Shown: positions 1 to 5,702 of the stretch, piece by piece | Numbering within the stretch: position 1 is the stretch's first letter | Layout: every line of letters begins with the position of its first letter | Source of the DNA: a virus | Reading direction: 5' to 3' (one strand) | IMG/VR virus record: IMGVR_UViG_3300031857_001009 | Location: 1-29,066 of that record | Length of the DNA: 29,066 nucleotides | Program-made: the position numbers and the translations under genes | Notes under the pieces: model-generated | What the model was told of the DNA's origin: nothing | Seen by the model: only the letters and a program-made list of their open reading frames with translations | Databases searched by the model: none

Positions 1-127
1 CAATGTATCGAGCAAGGTCCTCTCGGATAGATTCGAGATCTGCAGACCAGACCAAATGTGGATCTCTCAGTAGGGCAGCAGCCTGCTTAAAGTCAGCGGC
101 GATCCTCAGTTCTCTTCTAGTAGCCAT
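1..127 (-). CDS. Partial hypothetical protein, C-terminus beyond the left edge
   Basis: An open minus-strand frame starts at an ATG at 127 and runs off the window with no stop. The visible 42 residues begin MATRRELRIAADFKQAAALL and look helical and charged, with alternating hydrophobic residues. The start lies within the 3' end of the metalloprotease gene, overlapping by 22 nt, like other junctions in this block. I do not recognise the family, and only the N-terminus is available. Confidence 0.55.
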   Translation of the reverse strand, partial: MATRRELRIAADFKQAAALLRDPHLVWSADLESIREDLARYI

Positions 128-450
128 GATGTCAACTCTGGGTTTTCTTTGAGGACCATGAGAATCGGGTTCTCCCAAACGCTAATGAAATGGTGTTCCC
201 ATTCCTCGTATTCCATTTTTTTGGAAGGCGAATCGTTCTGGAAAATAAACCGACAGGCGTGAAGTAACTCATGAAAGACTGTGACTCTCTTTTTGCTCTC
301 TCCAAGCTCTCGGTCAATGACGATAATGTTTCGGGAATCTTGTGTGTAACCTGCACTTGAATCGGCAAGTAGCGGGTCATCTTTTGATGTGAGTTGAACG
401 ATGCGGTATTGCTGGAATCCAATTTTGACAACATCAGGACACCTTGACAT
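106..450 (-). CDS. HEXXH metallopeptidase, ImmA/IrrE-like
   Basis: This 114-residue protein has a zincin motif HELLH at residues 60-64, preceded by a hydrophobic strand and followed by a helix with EEWEHH that could supply a third zinc ligand. The arrangement resembles ImmA/IrrE-type metallopeptidases, which in mobile elements often cleave repressors; small SprT-like proteins also share HEXXH. No partner repressor is visible nearby, so the target is unknown. The ATG at 450 has a GAGGAAA ribosome-binding site, encoded by the end of the preceding gene, which it overlaps by 17 nt. Zinc peptidase is well supported; the subfamily is inferred. Confidence 0.65.
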   Translation of the reverse strand: MSRCPDVVKIGFQQYRIVQLTSKDDPLLADSSAGYTQDSRNIIVIDRELGESKKRVTVFHELLHACRFIFQNDSPSKKMEYEEWEHHFISVWENPILMVLKENPELTSWLLEEN

Positions 451-640
451 TCTGAATTTCCTCTAGTGCTTCTCTAAGGTCGGACAGGTAAATGTAGTCA
501 CCATGCTGGTTACCTGTGTGGTGTAAGTCTATGGCTTTCCAAAAGACTTCGGCTTCTAGCCTTCTGCCTTCTCTTACCCCTGTTTCGTAGGCTGCCATGC
601 AAGCCTTGTGGATGGTTTCTTGGAACTCGCTATTTGTCAT
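434..640 (-). CDS. Small hypothetical protein, early-region paralogue
   Basis: A 68-residue acidic helical protein of unknown function. Its pattern (a charged N-terminal helix with GVREGRRLEAEVFWKAI, then GDYIYLSDLREALEE) parallels the protein at 1263-1451 (ERERIIKLLEE, then VDYMSLTDFIALIKGE). Both may descend from one small family. The ATG overlaps the end of the 29-residue membrane peptide gene and has a purine-rich GGGGCAGAAA ahead of it. No catalytic motif is evident. Confidence 0.7.
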   Translation of the reverse strand: MTNSEFQETIHKACMAAYETGVREGRRLEAEVFWKAIDLHHTGNQHGDYIYLSDLREALEEIQNVKVS

Positions 641-719
641 TTTCTGCCCCTGTTTTTAGTAAAAGTATTGCTATAAGTAAAGTATTGACCACCGACAATA
701 TGAGGATGTATTCAATCAC
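630..719 (-). CDS. 29-residue single-span membrane peptide
   Basis: A short ORF begins at a GTG (719-717) and ends with TAG at 630-632. The product reads MIEYILILSVVNTLLIAILL followed by a polar tail, KTGAENDK, so about 18 residues form one clear transmembrane helix. AAGGAGA lies at normal spacing upstream, and the GTG overlaps the TGA of the upstream gene as GTGA, a sign of translational coupling. It overlaps the next gene by 11 nt and fills an otherwise empty gap. Function is unknown; small phage membrane peptides can modulate lysis, exclusion or host membrane proteins, but nothing here selects among these. Confidence 0.65.
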   Translation of the reverse strand: MIEYILILSVVNTLLIAILLLKTGAENDK

Positions 720-1111
720 TTCTGGTCTCCTTCAATCAGGATGGCAATCAATAAATCCGATAATTTATTAATTGTCATTCTGCCCTTGTTTGGAAATGGC
801 TCAATGTCCCTGTAGATAATCCACAAAAGCTCATGGATAACCTCATCATTTAGTAGCTTTTCCTGAATACTGTCAAGCTGGAGAGCCATGCCGTAAGCAA
901 CCGCTTCATCCCACAGCTCTTGAGGTGTTTTTGCTGATTGTTCCATGTAATAAGGGTTAGTTGCCACTGCCCCGCAATTACAGGTTGCCGTTGGTAAGTC
1001 ATCAGTAAAATCAAACCCGCAGTGATGGCTAGGGCTTTTACGCCTATACGGCATCTCAGCACCATGAGCAGCAAACATGTCATCATCCATCGCATCCCAA
1101 AAAGATGTCAT
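716..1111 (-). CDS. Hypothetical protein with Cys/His cluster
   Basis: A 131-residue protein of unknown family. Around residues 29-47 it has HHCGFDF and then TCNCG, a possible zinc-binding knuckle. The C-terminal half is helical (LWDEAVAYGMALQLDSIQEK, HELLWIIYRDI) and ends in KLSDLLIAILIEGDQK, which resembles the C-terminus of the protein at 1263-1451. The ATG overlaps the upstream TGA (ATGA). The last codons, GGA GAC CAG AAG TGA, double as ribosome-binding site and coupled stop/start for the membrane peptide. Confidence 0.65.
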   Translation of the reverse strand: MTSFWDAMDDDMFAAHGAEMPYRRKSPSHHCGFDFTDDLPTATCNCGAVATNPYYMEQSAKTPQELWDEAVAYGMALQLDSIQEKLLNDEVIHELLWIIYRDIEPFPNKGRMTINKLSDLLIAILIEGDQK

Positions 1112-1266
1112 TTCTTTTCTCCCTTGATTAGCCTTAGAGCCGTAATAAGCCCAGCTATAGCCCGCTGCTTTTCCAGAGCGTTATTGCGTGTGGTATTCAG
1201 CTTGATTGGTTTGCTTGGGTCATGATTAGCCTTCAGCCATTTTCCCCATGATTTATCTAGCTTCAC
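1108..1266 (-). CDS. 52-residue basic hypothetical protein
   Basis: This ORF has a GTG start at 1266-1264, overlapping the preceding TGA as GTGA, and ends at a TGA overlapping the next ATG (ATGA). A GGAGAG sequence precedes the GTG. The protein begins MKLDKSWGKWLKANHDPSKP, is lysine- and arginine-rich, and ends in a helix (AIAGLITALRLIKGEKK). It fills a gap of about 150 nt and is coupled at both ends, which is strong positional evidence. A nucleic-acid-binding role is possible from charge alone; I recognise no family. Confidence 0.65.
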   Translation of the reverse strand: MKLDKSWGKWLKANHDPSKPIKLNTTRNNALEKQRAIAGLITALRLIKGEKK

Positions 1267-1451
1267 TTCTGCTCTCCTTTGATTAGTGCTATGAAATCGG
1301 TCAGGCTCATGTAGTCCACCTGATTATTGCTTGCATCGAAACGATTGAAGTTTTCTTCTAGCAGCTTGATGATTCGCTCTCGCTCTTGCTCCGCACCTCG
1401 CATCTCAGCGGCTACAAAGTCACCTATTGTTTGCCAGAAGTCATTACTCAT
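1263..1451 (-). CDS. Small hypothetical protein, early-region paralogue
   Basis: A 62-residue acidic helical protein from the ATG at 1451 (MSNDFWQTIGDF); an alternative ATG four codons upstream (1463) is also possible. Both ATGs are preceded by AGGTGG within a near-exact 12-nt tandem duplication, so either may be used. The ATG at 1451 overlaps the TAA of the redoxin gene by 8 nt. The C-terminal part resembles the proteins at 434-640 and 716-1111. Function is unknown. Confidence 0.65.
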   Translation of the reverse strand: MSNDFWQTIGDFVAAEMRGAEQERERIIKLLEENFNRFDASNNQVDYMSLTDFIALIKGEQK

Positions 1452-1749
1452 CTTCCACCTCATCTGCCACCTGTTTGATTGGCTCTAGCGGGACATTTAT
1501 CCCATGCGCCCGCTCGTTCTTCAGGTGTGTCTCTAGGCTTTTGATTTTTTCTAGCCTGAATCCACCCCAACGGCGGTCATCGGTCTCAACAATCGGTGCT
1601 GAGGTCAGTCCTAGCTCAAGGAATCTGTCAACAGCTTTCGGTGACTTGTCTAGTCGGCGTGTCTTGTAGATGATGCCTCTGCGGTCAAACTCACGCTTTG
1701 TGGTTTCGCATTGAACGCAGTTTGGCTTTGTCCATAGAGTGATAGTCAT
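1444..1749 (-). CDS. nrdH: NrdH-type glutaredoxin/redoxin
   Basis: A 101-residue small redox protein. Near the N-terminus it has the beta strand TITLWTKPNC followed by CVQC, the active-site motif typical of NrdH redoxins. The thioredoxin-fold cis-Pro region TSAPIVETDD and the GGFRLEKIKSLETHL helix follow. NrdH proteins reduce class Ib ribonucleotide reductase using electrons from thioredoxin reductase. No ribonucleotide reductase is in the window, so it probably supports the host enzyme or one encoded elsewhere in the phage. It is about 25 residues longer than typical NrdH, with a charged tail. The ATG at 1749 overlaps the upstream stop (TGATG); a GTG one codon earlier (1752) is the alternative. 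Confidence 0.85.
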   Translation of the reverse strand: MTITLWTKPNCVQCETTKREFDRRGIIYKTRRLDKSPKAVDRFLELGLTSAPIVETDDRRWGGFRLEKIKSLETHLKNERAHGINVPLEPIKQVADEVEDE

Positions 1750-2000
1750 CACAGCTTTGCCCCTGTCCTCAAAGAAATCTCTTTGCGCTCGTCTTTGATG
1801 ATGTCAAGGCACTTGTCATAGCCCTTGCGCTCGACCTTGGTCATCTTCACTCGGTCAGCCATTAGCTGAGTTCTCATTGACAGCCAAGTGGTTGCGTATT
1901 GTGCGCCCTCCTGAATGCCATGACGAAAAGCCTCGTCTAGTTCGTATTCAAACAGTCTGTCTGCAATCCAAAACTTAATGTCTCTCCAAGTTGCTCTCAT
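1749..2000 (-). CDS. Hypothetical protein, helical
   Basis: An 83-residue charged protein beginning MRATWRDIKFWIADRLFEYE, with an aromatic-rich N-terminal amphipathic helix and a basic C-terminal half (MTKVERKGYDKCLDIIKDER). The segment FRHGIQEGAQYATTWL resembles the 'G..EG...' helices of other small proteins in this block. It overlaps both neighbours by 3-4 nt. I see no recognised domain. Confidence 0.65.
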   Translation of the reverse strand: MRATWRDIKFWIADRLFEYELDEAFRHGIQEGAQYATTWLSMRTQLMADRVKMTKVERKGYDKCLDIIKDERKEISLRTGAKL

Positions 2001-2191
2001 GCGTTCTCTCCCATCAGTTCTTTAGCAGCCCAACGCAATGCGTCAGCTAATGCGGGGTTGCCTTTGTTGTGTGCGTGGTTAGAAAGCTCCTCAAGAGCTT
2101 CGATGCAGGATTCAAATCCTCTGCTGAATTGAGCCATGCCGTAAAGGTCAATCTGGCGATCAACATGGTTTCTAAATTCTTCAACTGTCAT
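1997..2191 (-). CDS. Hypothetical protein, helical
   Basis: A 64-residue acidic protein, MTVEEFRNHVDRQIDLYGMA, then two predicted helices (FESCIEALEELSNHAH and LADALRWAAKELMG). Its ATG overlaps the stop of the 36-residue membrane protein (ATGA), whose final codons provide the ribosome-binding site GGGGAAAAG. It has the same size and composition as the other early small proteins. Function is unknown. Confidence 0.65.
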   Translation of the reverse strand: MTVEEFRNHVDRQIDLYGMAQFSRGFESCIEALEELSNHAHNKGNPALADALRWAAKELMGENA

Positions 2192-2298
2192 TTCTTTTCC
2201 CCTGTGTCGTAGTTATCTTCAGAGAAGTTGACTCCGAAGTGTGCCATAAGTGCGGCGATAAAAAACGGAACGCAGAATGCAAGTCCTAGCAGGTCCAT
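2188..2298 (-). CDS. 36-residue single-span membrane protein
   Basis: A short ORF from the ATG at 2298 to a TGA at 2188-2190 encodes MDLLGLAFCVPFFIAALMAH followed by a polar tail, FGVNFSEDNYDTGEKK. Residues 3-19 form one hydrophobic helix. A GGGG ribosome-binding site precedes the ATG, and the stop overlaps the next start as ATGA. It fills a gap of about 130 nt. This is the second tiny membrane peptide in the operon; function is unknown. Confidence 0.65.
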   Translation of the reverse strand: MDLLGLAFCVPFFIAALMAHFGVNFSEDNYDTGEKK

Positions 2299-2315
2299 TT
2301 GTTTTCCCCTTCCGG

Positions 2316-2342
2316 GGTGAGGGCCTAAGCCCCCACCTTTTT
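2316..2342 (+). terminator. Candidate hairpin terminator, plus-strand orientation
   Basis: On the plus strand GGTGAGGGC, a CTAA loop and GCCCCCACC form a nine-position stem with one A/C mismatch, followed by TTTTTG. On the minus strand the same stem has a G-U pair in place of the mismatch but no U tract after it; it overlaps the stop codon of the gene at 2325. It may block antisense transcription or act as an mRNA stem between two genes. Just beyond, CCCC-GGAA-GGGG on the minus strand could sequester the ribosome-binding site of the 36-residue membrane protein. Confidence 0.35.
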
Positions 2343-2513
2343 GTTTAGTTCTGCGGACAAAATTGCAAAAGCTTTGCTTGCCAGTTTGATGTATTGATCC
2401 ATTAAAACATTGGCTGTTTCAAATTCGCCGGCCTCCATCGCTTGACGAGCGACTGCGTGCGTCGAGATTGCTAGATTGTTGATTGTTGTGTATTCAATGT
2501 GCTTGCTGTTCAT
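2325..2513 (-). CDS. Hypothetical protein, first gene of the left operon
   Basis: A 62-residue protein beginning MNSKHIEYTTINNLAISTHA, with a helical pattern (AVARQAMEAGEFETANVLMD, YIKLASKAFAILSAELNKK) suggestive of a short helical hairpin. It has a GAAAGGGAA ribosome-binding site and is the first gene after the candidate promoter at 2545-2572. Its stop codon lies in the hairpin at 2316-2337. I recognise no family. Confidence 0.65.
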   Translation of the reverse strand: MNSKHIEYTTINNLAISTHAVARQAMEAGEFETANVLMDQYIKLASKAFAILSAELNKKVGA

Positions 2514-2544
2514 CTGGGTTCCCTTTCTCTTTCTTGCCCTGATG

Positions 2545-2572
2545 AGAATAGGTTAGTCCGAGTCAGGGTCAA
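2545..2572 (-). promoter_or_regulatory. Candidate sigma70-like promoter of the left operon
   Basis: On the minus strand TTGACC (2572-2567) is followed after 16 nt by TATTCT (2550-2545), then about 30 nt to the ATG at 2513 with a GAAAGGGAA ribosome-binding site. It sits in the only sizeable noncoding gap between the replication genes and the run of small genes to the left, where a start of transcription is expected. Confidence 0.5.
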
Positions 2573-2616
2573 TAAAAGCCCAAAACTTGCGTTGTTATGT
2601 AATCGTTATATTTCAG

Positions 2617-3021
2617 TTATAGGGCTAAAATCCTGATAATTGCGCCTGTTTCTCGGTCATCGTTATAGAACTTGCGGGCTGCAATCTCGACAACTTGGGA
2701 GTCATCGCCCCAAATAAGGCCTGATTGCCCTATGCCGTCTAAGCAGCCCCGGAGGAGCTTATCGGGCGGTCAGAGATCGGGCGGCACTATTGGCAACGCC
2801 CGATCTTTTATCCTCACAGTCTTAGGTCTTTCTAAAAAGAAATCCACCTCGACCCTAATAGGACCGAGATGGATGTTCTTGTTTGCGAATGGTTGACAAG
2901 CATCTTCAATAGCCGCTCGCCACTTTTTTAGGTTAGCTGATTGAGCCTCGACAATCCTGCCGTTGAATACACGCTTAGACCCTTGAGGGGTCGGTCTGCC
3001 GTAAACATGAAGTTCAATCAC
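2617..3021 (-). pseudogene. rusA: RusA-family Holliday junction resolvase with in-frame TGA
   Basis: From a GTG at 3021 the frame begins MIELHVYGRPTPQGSKRVFN, a typical RusA N-terminus, and stops at TGA (2772-2770) after IVPPDL. The same frame continues without another stop to 2617 and reads PPDKLLRGCLDGIGQSGLIW followed by GDDSQVVEIAARKFY, which matches the conserved RusA core (PDxDKLLRxxLDxL, then W.DD.QV). Total length would be about 134 codons, normal for the family. CCGCCCGAT occurs on both sides of the stop, so a 9-nt or 15-nt insertion may have introduced it. Either resolvase activity is lost, a truncated 83-residue product is made, or the UGA (followed by C, a leaky context) is read through. 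Family assignment is firm; functional status is open. Confidence 0.75.
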
Positions 3022-3030
3022 CCCTCTAGT

Positions 3031-3303
3031 TTAGAAGGGCATTTCCGATCTGGTGATGGTCGGGTTGTTTATGTTGATTGCTGCGACTTGCTTTGGAACA
3101 TTGTCCCGGCCGGTGAAGCTCTCAATCTTGACTGACAGATCACCTGAGACTTCTAGGGTTTCCCCTTCTCTTACCTGTTCCTTAGTCCAGACTGTCACCC
3201 ATTGGGTGCGCTCCTCGCCCTTCTTGTCTTTGTATTTCTCTACTCCCTTGAAACCATATGAGGGAATAAGTCTTGCGACCTCGACTGTTGCTTTTACTCT
3301 CAT
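3031..3303 (-). CDS. Putative single-stranded-DNA-binding-like protein
   Basis: A 90-residue protein beginning MRVKATVEVARLIPSYGFKG. The middle, WVTVWTKEQVREGETLEVSG followed by DLSVKIESFTGRDN, resembles the OB-fold core of SSB proteins, where a 'W..E...G..V.V.G.L.V' pattern precedes a strand with aromatic residues. The usual acidic C-terminal tip is absent, and the protein is shorter than bacterial SSB. The neighbours are replication and resolvase genes. I rate the fold as plausible rather than certain. It overlaps the upstream zinc-binding gene by 4 nt. Confidence 0.45.
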   Translation of the reverse strand: MRVKATVEVARLIPSYGFKGVEKYKDKKGEERTQWVTVWTKEQVREGETLEVSGDLSVKIESFTGRDNVPKQVAAININNPTITRSEMPF

Positions 3304-3548
3304 TGTGTTGCCTTTCTATGCGCCTCATTGACGCAATCTTGGTGACCGCAGGTTCTCTCGCCTTTCATGACGAGACTGCCGTCTTCTCTTATTGGGGTGA
3401 CCATATCCTCGGCATAGTTTCCTTGCCAAATCAGACAGTCACCTATCTTTGTTTGTTTCCTTGCCCTGCAAGATTGACAAGTGTCGGGGTTCTTGCGGGT
3501 CAAGAGTATTTCCCACACTAGTCCGCAGCGAGGACAAAGTTTCTGCAT
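3300..3548 (-). CDS. Zinc-binding protein, HNH-like C-terminus
   Basis: An 82-residue protein with two CxxC pairs near the N-terminus (CPRC and CQSC, residues 5-29) and a second cluster near the end, CGHQDCVNEAH. The latter matches the 'C..CVNP.H' end of small phage HNH proteins, preceded by CLIWQGNY. The catalytic HH or DH is not clear, so it may be a structural zinc protein rather than a nuclease. It lies just downstream of the initiator gene, consistent with a DNA-metabolism role. Confidence 0.55.
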   Translation of the reverse strand: MQKLCPRCGLVWEILLTRKNPDTCQSCRARKQTKIGDCLIWQGNYAEDMVTPIREDGSLVMKGERTCGHQDCVNEAHRKATQ

Positions 3549-3552
3549 GAGG

Positions 3553-4344
3553 TTAGTCTAGGCAAATTTTGCATAATAGGAGCATCTTTCCATGAGGGCA
3601 TTTTGGTGGTGGGGAAGCTTGGGCTTCGAGTTCTGCCATCTGCTTTAGATAGTCATCGGAGTGCTTGCGTTCGTTTTCCTTCTTTGCCTGCGCCGATGCC
3701 GATCCGACAGCACCGAACTTCCAAGGCTGAGCCTTTGCCCTCTGTTGCTCTTGATTCATCCAACGCTGGAATGTCAGCGACCAGTCTTTGTGCTTTGTGC
3801 CTTTAGACCAGTAGTAGAGCTTGAACTGCTCGATGTTGTAAGTCGGGTCTAAATCAGGCCACTTAGTTTTGAACATCTCTAAAAGCTCTTTTGTTGGATT
3901 CCAGTCTTCGGGTAAAGGAAAATCTTTCCTAAAGGTTCTCTTTGGGTTATCTAACGGTTCGGGCGGTCTGGACACCGCACCCCCTGCGGTCTGGACACCG
4001 CCCCTTCCTGCGGTCTCTGTGTCACCTGCGGTCTGTAGACCGCCCCCCTTCTTTCGGCGGTGATTAGTGCTGCCATCGCAATCATCGGGGCAGGTAATGG
4101 ACAATTTATACAGGTTTGTAATTCCATCCCGGCGAACCTCAGTCAACTCCCCAAGTGCGATCAGTTCGTCAATTGCCCTTTGAACAGTTCTTCGATTCAA
4201 GCCCCCGGCAAGCCTGCCAATGGTCTCATGGGATGGATAAGCTCCATGTTCACCCTCAAAGTTGGCGATAGCGATCAGAACTAAGCGGGTTGAGTAAGTG
4301 GCCTGCGAGTGATAAAGACTTAGGGTTAGTGCTGAAATTGACAT
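3553..4344 (-). CDS. Winged-helix replication initiator
   Basis: A 263-residue protein. Residues about 15-100 form a helix-turn-helix domain (GAYPSHETIGRLAGGLNRRT then VQRAIDELIALGELTEVRRD), the form found in phage replisome organisers. A low-complexity Gly/Thr/Arg linker follows (about 104-132), encoded by the iteron-like repeats. The C-terminal domain (EDWNPTKELLEMFKTKWPDL, WSLTFQRWMNQ) resembles DnaD-like/primosome-interacting regions. The last residues, CPHGKMLLLCKIC, form a small zinc knuckle. DNA-binding domain, repeat-encoded linker and interaction domain occur in the same order as in lambda O. It probably binds the origin and recruits host helicase. Confidence 0.7.
   Translation of the reverse strand: MSISALTLSLYHSQATYSTRLVLIAIANFEGEHGAYPSHETIGRLAGGLNRRTVQRAIDELIALGELTEVRRDGITNLYKLSITCPDDCDGSTNHRRKKGGGLQTAGDTETAGRGGVQTAGGAVSRPPEPLDNPKRTFRKDFPLPEDWNPTKELLEMFKTKWPDLDPTYNIEQFKLYYWSKGTKHKDWSLTFQRWMNQEQQRAKAQPWKFGAVGSASAQAKKENERKHSDDYLKQMAELEAQASPPPKCPHGKMLLLCKICLD
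3963..4043. repeat. Four iteron-like repeats inside the initiator gene, candidate origin
   Basis: GCGGTCT occurs four times in one orientation, starting at 3963, 3986, 4010 and 4028 (spacings 23, 24 and 18 nt). The first two units are identical 16-mers, GCGGTCTGGACACCGC. The fourth, GCGGTCTGTAGACCGC, is a perfect inverted repeat with 7-bp arms. The third is degenerate in its right arm. The run encodes only the linker of the initiator. Such iterons in an initiator gene are the lambda-type origin layout. A less repetitive stretch with inverted repeat GGAAAATCTTTCC lies alongside at about 3917-3929. Origin function is inferred. Confidence 0.5.
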
Positions 4345-4553
4345 TAGGCAACCAACTGTATTTTTTGAAATGCCTCTTTTGCTCTGCGATCTCTCGCTCC
4401 ACCAGCCCAGCGACCAGCGTTGAAGTAAAGCTTCTTGATTGCGTCTAGCTGATCCTGTCGCTGCTTACGCTCTGATAGGTCAATCTTCTCTTGTTCCGCT
4501 TCTATCCGAAGAGCGTGTTCACGCATCTTTCTTGCTAGCTGTTCAATATCCAT
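4344..4553 (-). CDS. Coiled-coil hypothetical protein
   Basis: A 69-residue highly charged helical protein, MDIEQLARKMREHALRIEAE followed by KIDLSERKQRQDQLDAIKKL, then FNAGRWAGGARDRRAKEAFQ. The heptad-like pattern suggests a coiled coil. Its stop overlaps the initiator start (TAATG), so it is translated just ahead of it and may be an accessory factor. I recognise no family. Confidence 0.65.
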   Translation of the reverse strand: MDIEQLARKMREHALRIEAEQEKIDLSERKQRQDQLDAIKKLYFNAGRWAGGARDRRAKEAFQKIQLVA

Positions 4554-4565
4554 TCTTTCCCCTTC

Positions 4566-4910
4566 TTAGATTAGATAACTAGGTGGCTGTGTCTCTACCT
4601 TGCTACCATCCTCGGACAATTTATACCAAGTCAAATGCGGTGCGTCAAATACTGGACTGGAAAAGTCTTCCCATGATGCCAATTTGTGCCCAAACTCCCT
4701 AGCCTCAGCTGCCACATTTGCGTCAGCCTCCATCTCAAAGTTGTATTTAGAACAAACCAAAATCAAATTATCTAGCCTGTCTAATAATTTGGAACTCCCC
4801 ATTTTGCGGCCTTTTCTGTGGTGCACCTCTAAGGCCTCAGTTGCTCCGCAGTGATAACAATAAAAATCCCTTTCCCTGATTTTTTTCCTAATGTATTCGC
4901 TAATAGCCAT
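4566..4910 (-). CDS. HNH-family endonuclease, short actinophage type
   Basis: A 114-residue protein from the ATG at 4910 (MAISEYIRKKIRERDFYCYH); an upstream ATG at 4937 lies deeper in the preceding gene and is less likely. It has CYHCG, then EVHHRKGRK as the HH core, then LDNLILVCSKYN. The C-terminal REFGHKLASWED and SPVFDAPHLTWYKL match a family of phage HNH proteins. The second zinc pair is incomplete (one Cys only), as in some of its relatives. The start overlaps the stop of the larger HNH gene upstream by 11 nt. It may be a homing-type endonuclease. Confidence 0.7.
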   Translation of the reverse strand: MAISEYIRKKIRERDFYCYHCGATEALEVHHRKGRKMGSSKLLDRLDNLILVCSKYNFEMEADANVAAEAREFGHKLASWEDFSSPVFDAPHLTWYKLSEDGSKVETQPPSYLI

Positions 4911-5643
4911 ACTTCTTCTTTCTAAGCTTCCATTCACTAACAGTTAATTTATTTTTTGACTGATTGCACTTAGCGCAACTTTGGATGAGATTACCAAGCC
5001 CATGTATTCCATTTTTAGCAATCGGAATCACATGATCTAAATGTTTTGAAAATTGGCCACAATAGGCGCATGGTCTCATCATCATTCTGCGGATGTTTTT
5101 TACTGGAATTATAAAAATCGAAGATTCAGCCATCCTTGCTCTACGCCTCATAAGTATGAGTTTGCGAACTTCAGGCTTTTTAGCTTGATAGCGATATTGA
5201 GCAGCCTTGGCTTTTTCTGGACTATTTATTCTAAATCTTCTAGAGGCAGCAGCTACCTTGTCTTTATTTTTTTGACTCCAGACCCTATCCGCCTCTTTTT
5301 TATAATCTGCATTTTTTATCCGCCATTGCCTTTTTTGCTCAGACAACTTCTCGGCGTTTATTTTTCTATAATTAGCGTTATAAATAGATAATTTTTCCGC
5401 ATTTGCAAGTTGATATCTTTTATCCCAAATTTTTATTTTGTCTTTATTTTTACCAGCCCAAGCTCTTTTAGCGGCATTCACTTTTTCACGATTTGCAGCC
5501 CGGTAAAGCCTGTTTGCAATAACATCGCAACTTTTACAAGTTGATCTAAACCCGGATTTAGATGATTTAGAGCCTCGATGGGCGGAAAATGCGTCTAAAG
5601 ATTTTGATTGCTTGCACTTGGTGCAGGTCTTATAATCAGACAT
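4900..5643 (-). CDS. HNH endonuclease with zinc finger and basic repeats
   Basis: A 247-residue, strongly basic protein. The N-terminus has CTKCKQSKSLDAF and later CKSC, a zinc finger common in phage HNH proteins. Residues about 40-165 contain imperfect repeats of an 'N.EK......R.W..KN' unit, probably DNA-binding helices. The C-terminus has CAYCG, LDHVIPIAKNGIHGLGNLI and CAKCNQSKNK, a full HNH core with two zinc Cys pairs. The gene is more A/T-rich than its neighbours by eye and has its own promoter and leader hairpin, typical of a mobile homing endonuclease inserted between replication genes. Confidence 0.85.
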   Translation of the reverse strand: MSDYKTCTKCKQSKSLDAFSAHRGSKSSKSGFRSTCKSCDVIANRLYRAANREKVNAAKRAWAGKNKDKIKIWDKRYQLANAEKLSIYNANYRKINAEKLSEQKRQWRIKNADYKKEADRVWSQKNKDKVAAASRRFRINSPEKAKAAQYRYQAKKPEVRKLILMRRRARMAESSIFIIPVKNIRRMMMRPCAYCGQFSKHLDHVIPIAKNGIHGLGNLIQSCAKCNQSKNKLTVSEWKLRKKKYGY

Positions 5644-5670
5644 AGTGGACTCTCTTTCAGTCTGCTCATG

Positions 5671-5697
5671 CCCCGGGATGTTTGCGCATCGCCGGGG
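5671..5697 (-). promoter_or_regulatory. Hairpin at the very 5' end of the HNH transcript
   Basis: On the minus strand CCCCGG, a bulged C, GATG, loop CGCAAA, CATC and CCGGGG form a 10-bp stem. It begins at about the predicted transcription start, roughly 6 nt after the TATACT hexamer. Such a 5' terminal stem could protect the mRNA from decay or modulate translation. Read on the plus strand the stem is followed by TTTTT (5698-5702), so it could also terminate plus-strand transcription; no plus-strand gene lies upstream of it. Confidence 0.5.
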
Positions 5698-5702
5698 TTT
5701 TT

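Noticed and set aside
2672-2896. Plus-strand ORF of 74 codons opposite rusA
   Set aside because: It is the reverse complement of a clearly conserved RusA frame and shows no ribosome-binding site or plus-strand promoter.
3963-4043. CRISPR array
   Set aside because: Units are 16 nt with 2-8 nt between, inside a coding linker; no spacers of normal length.
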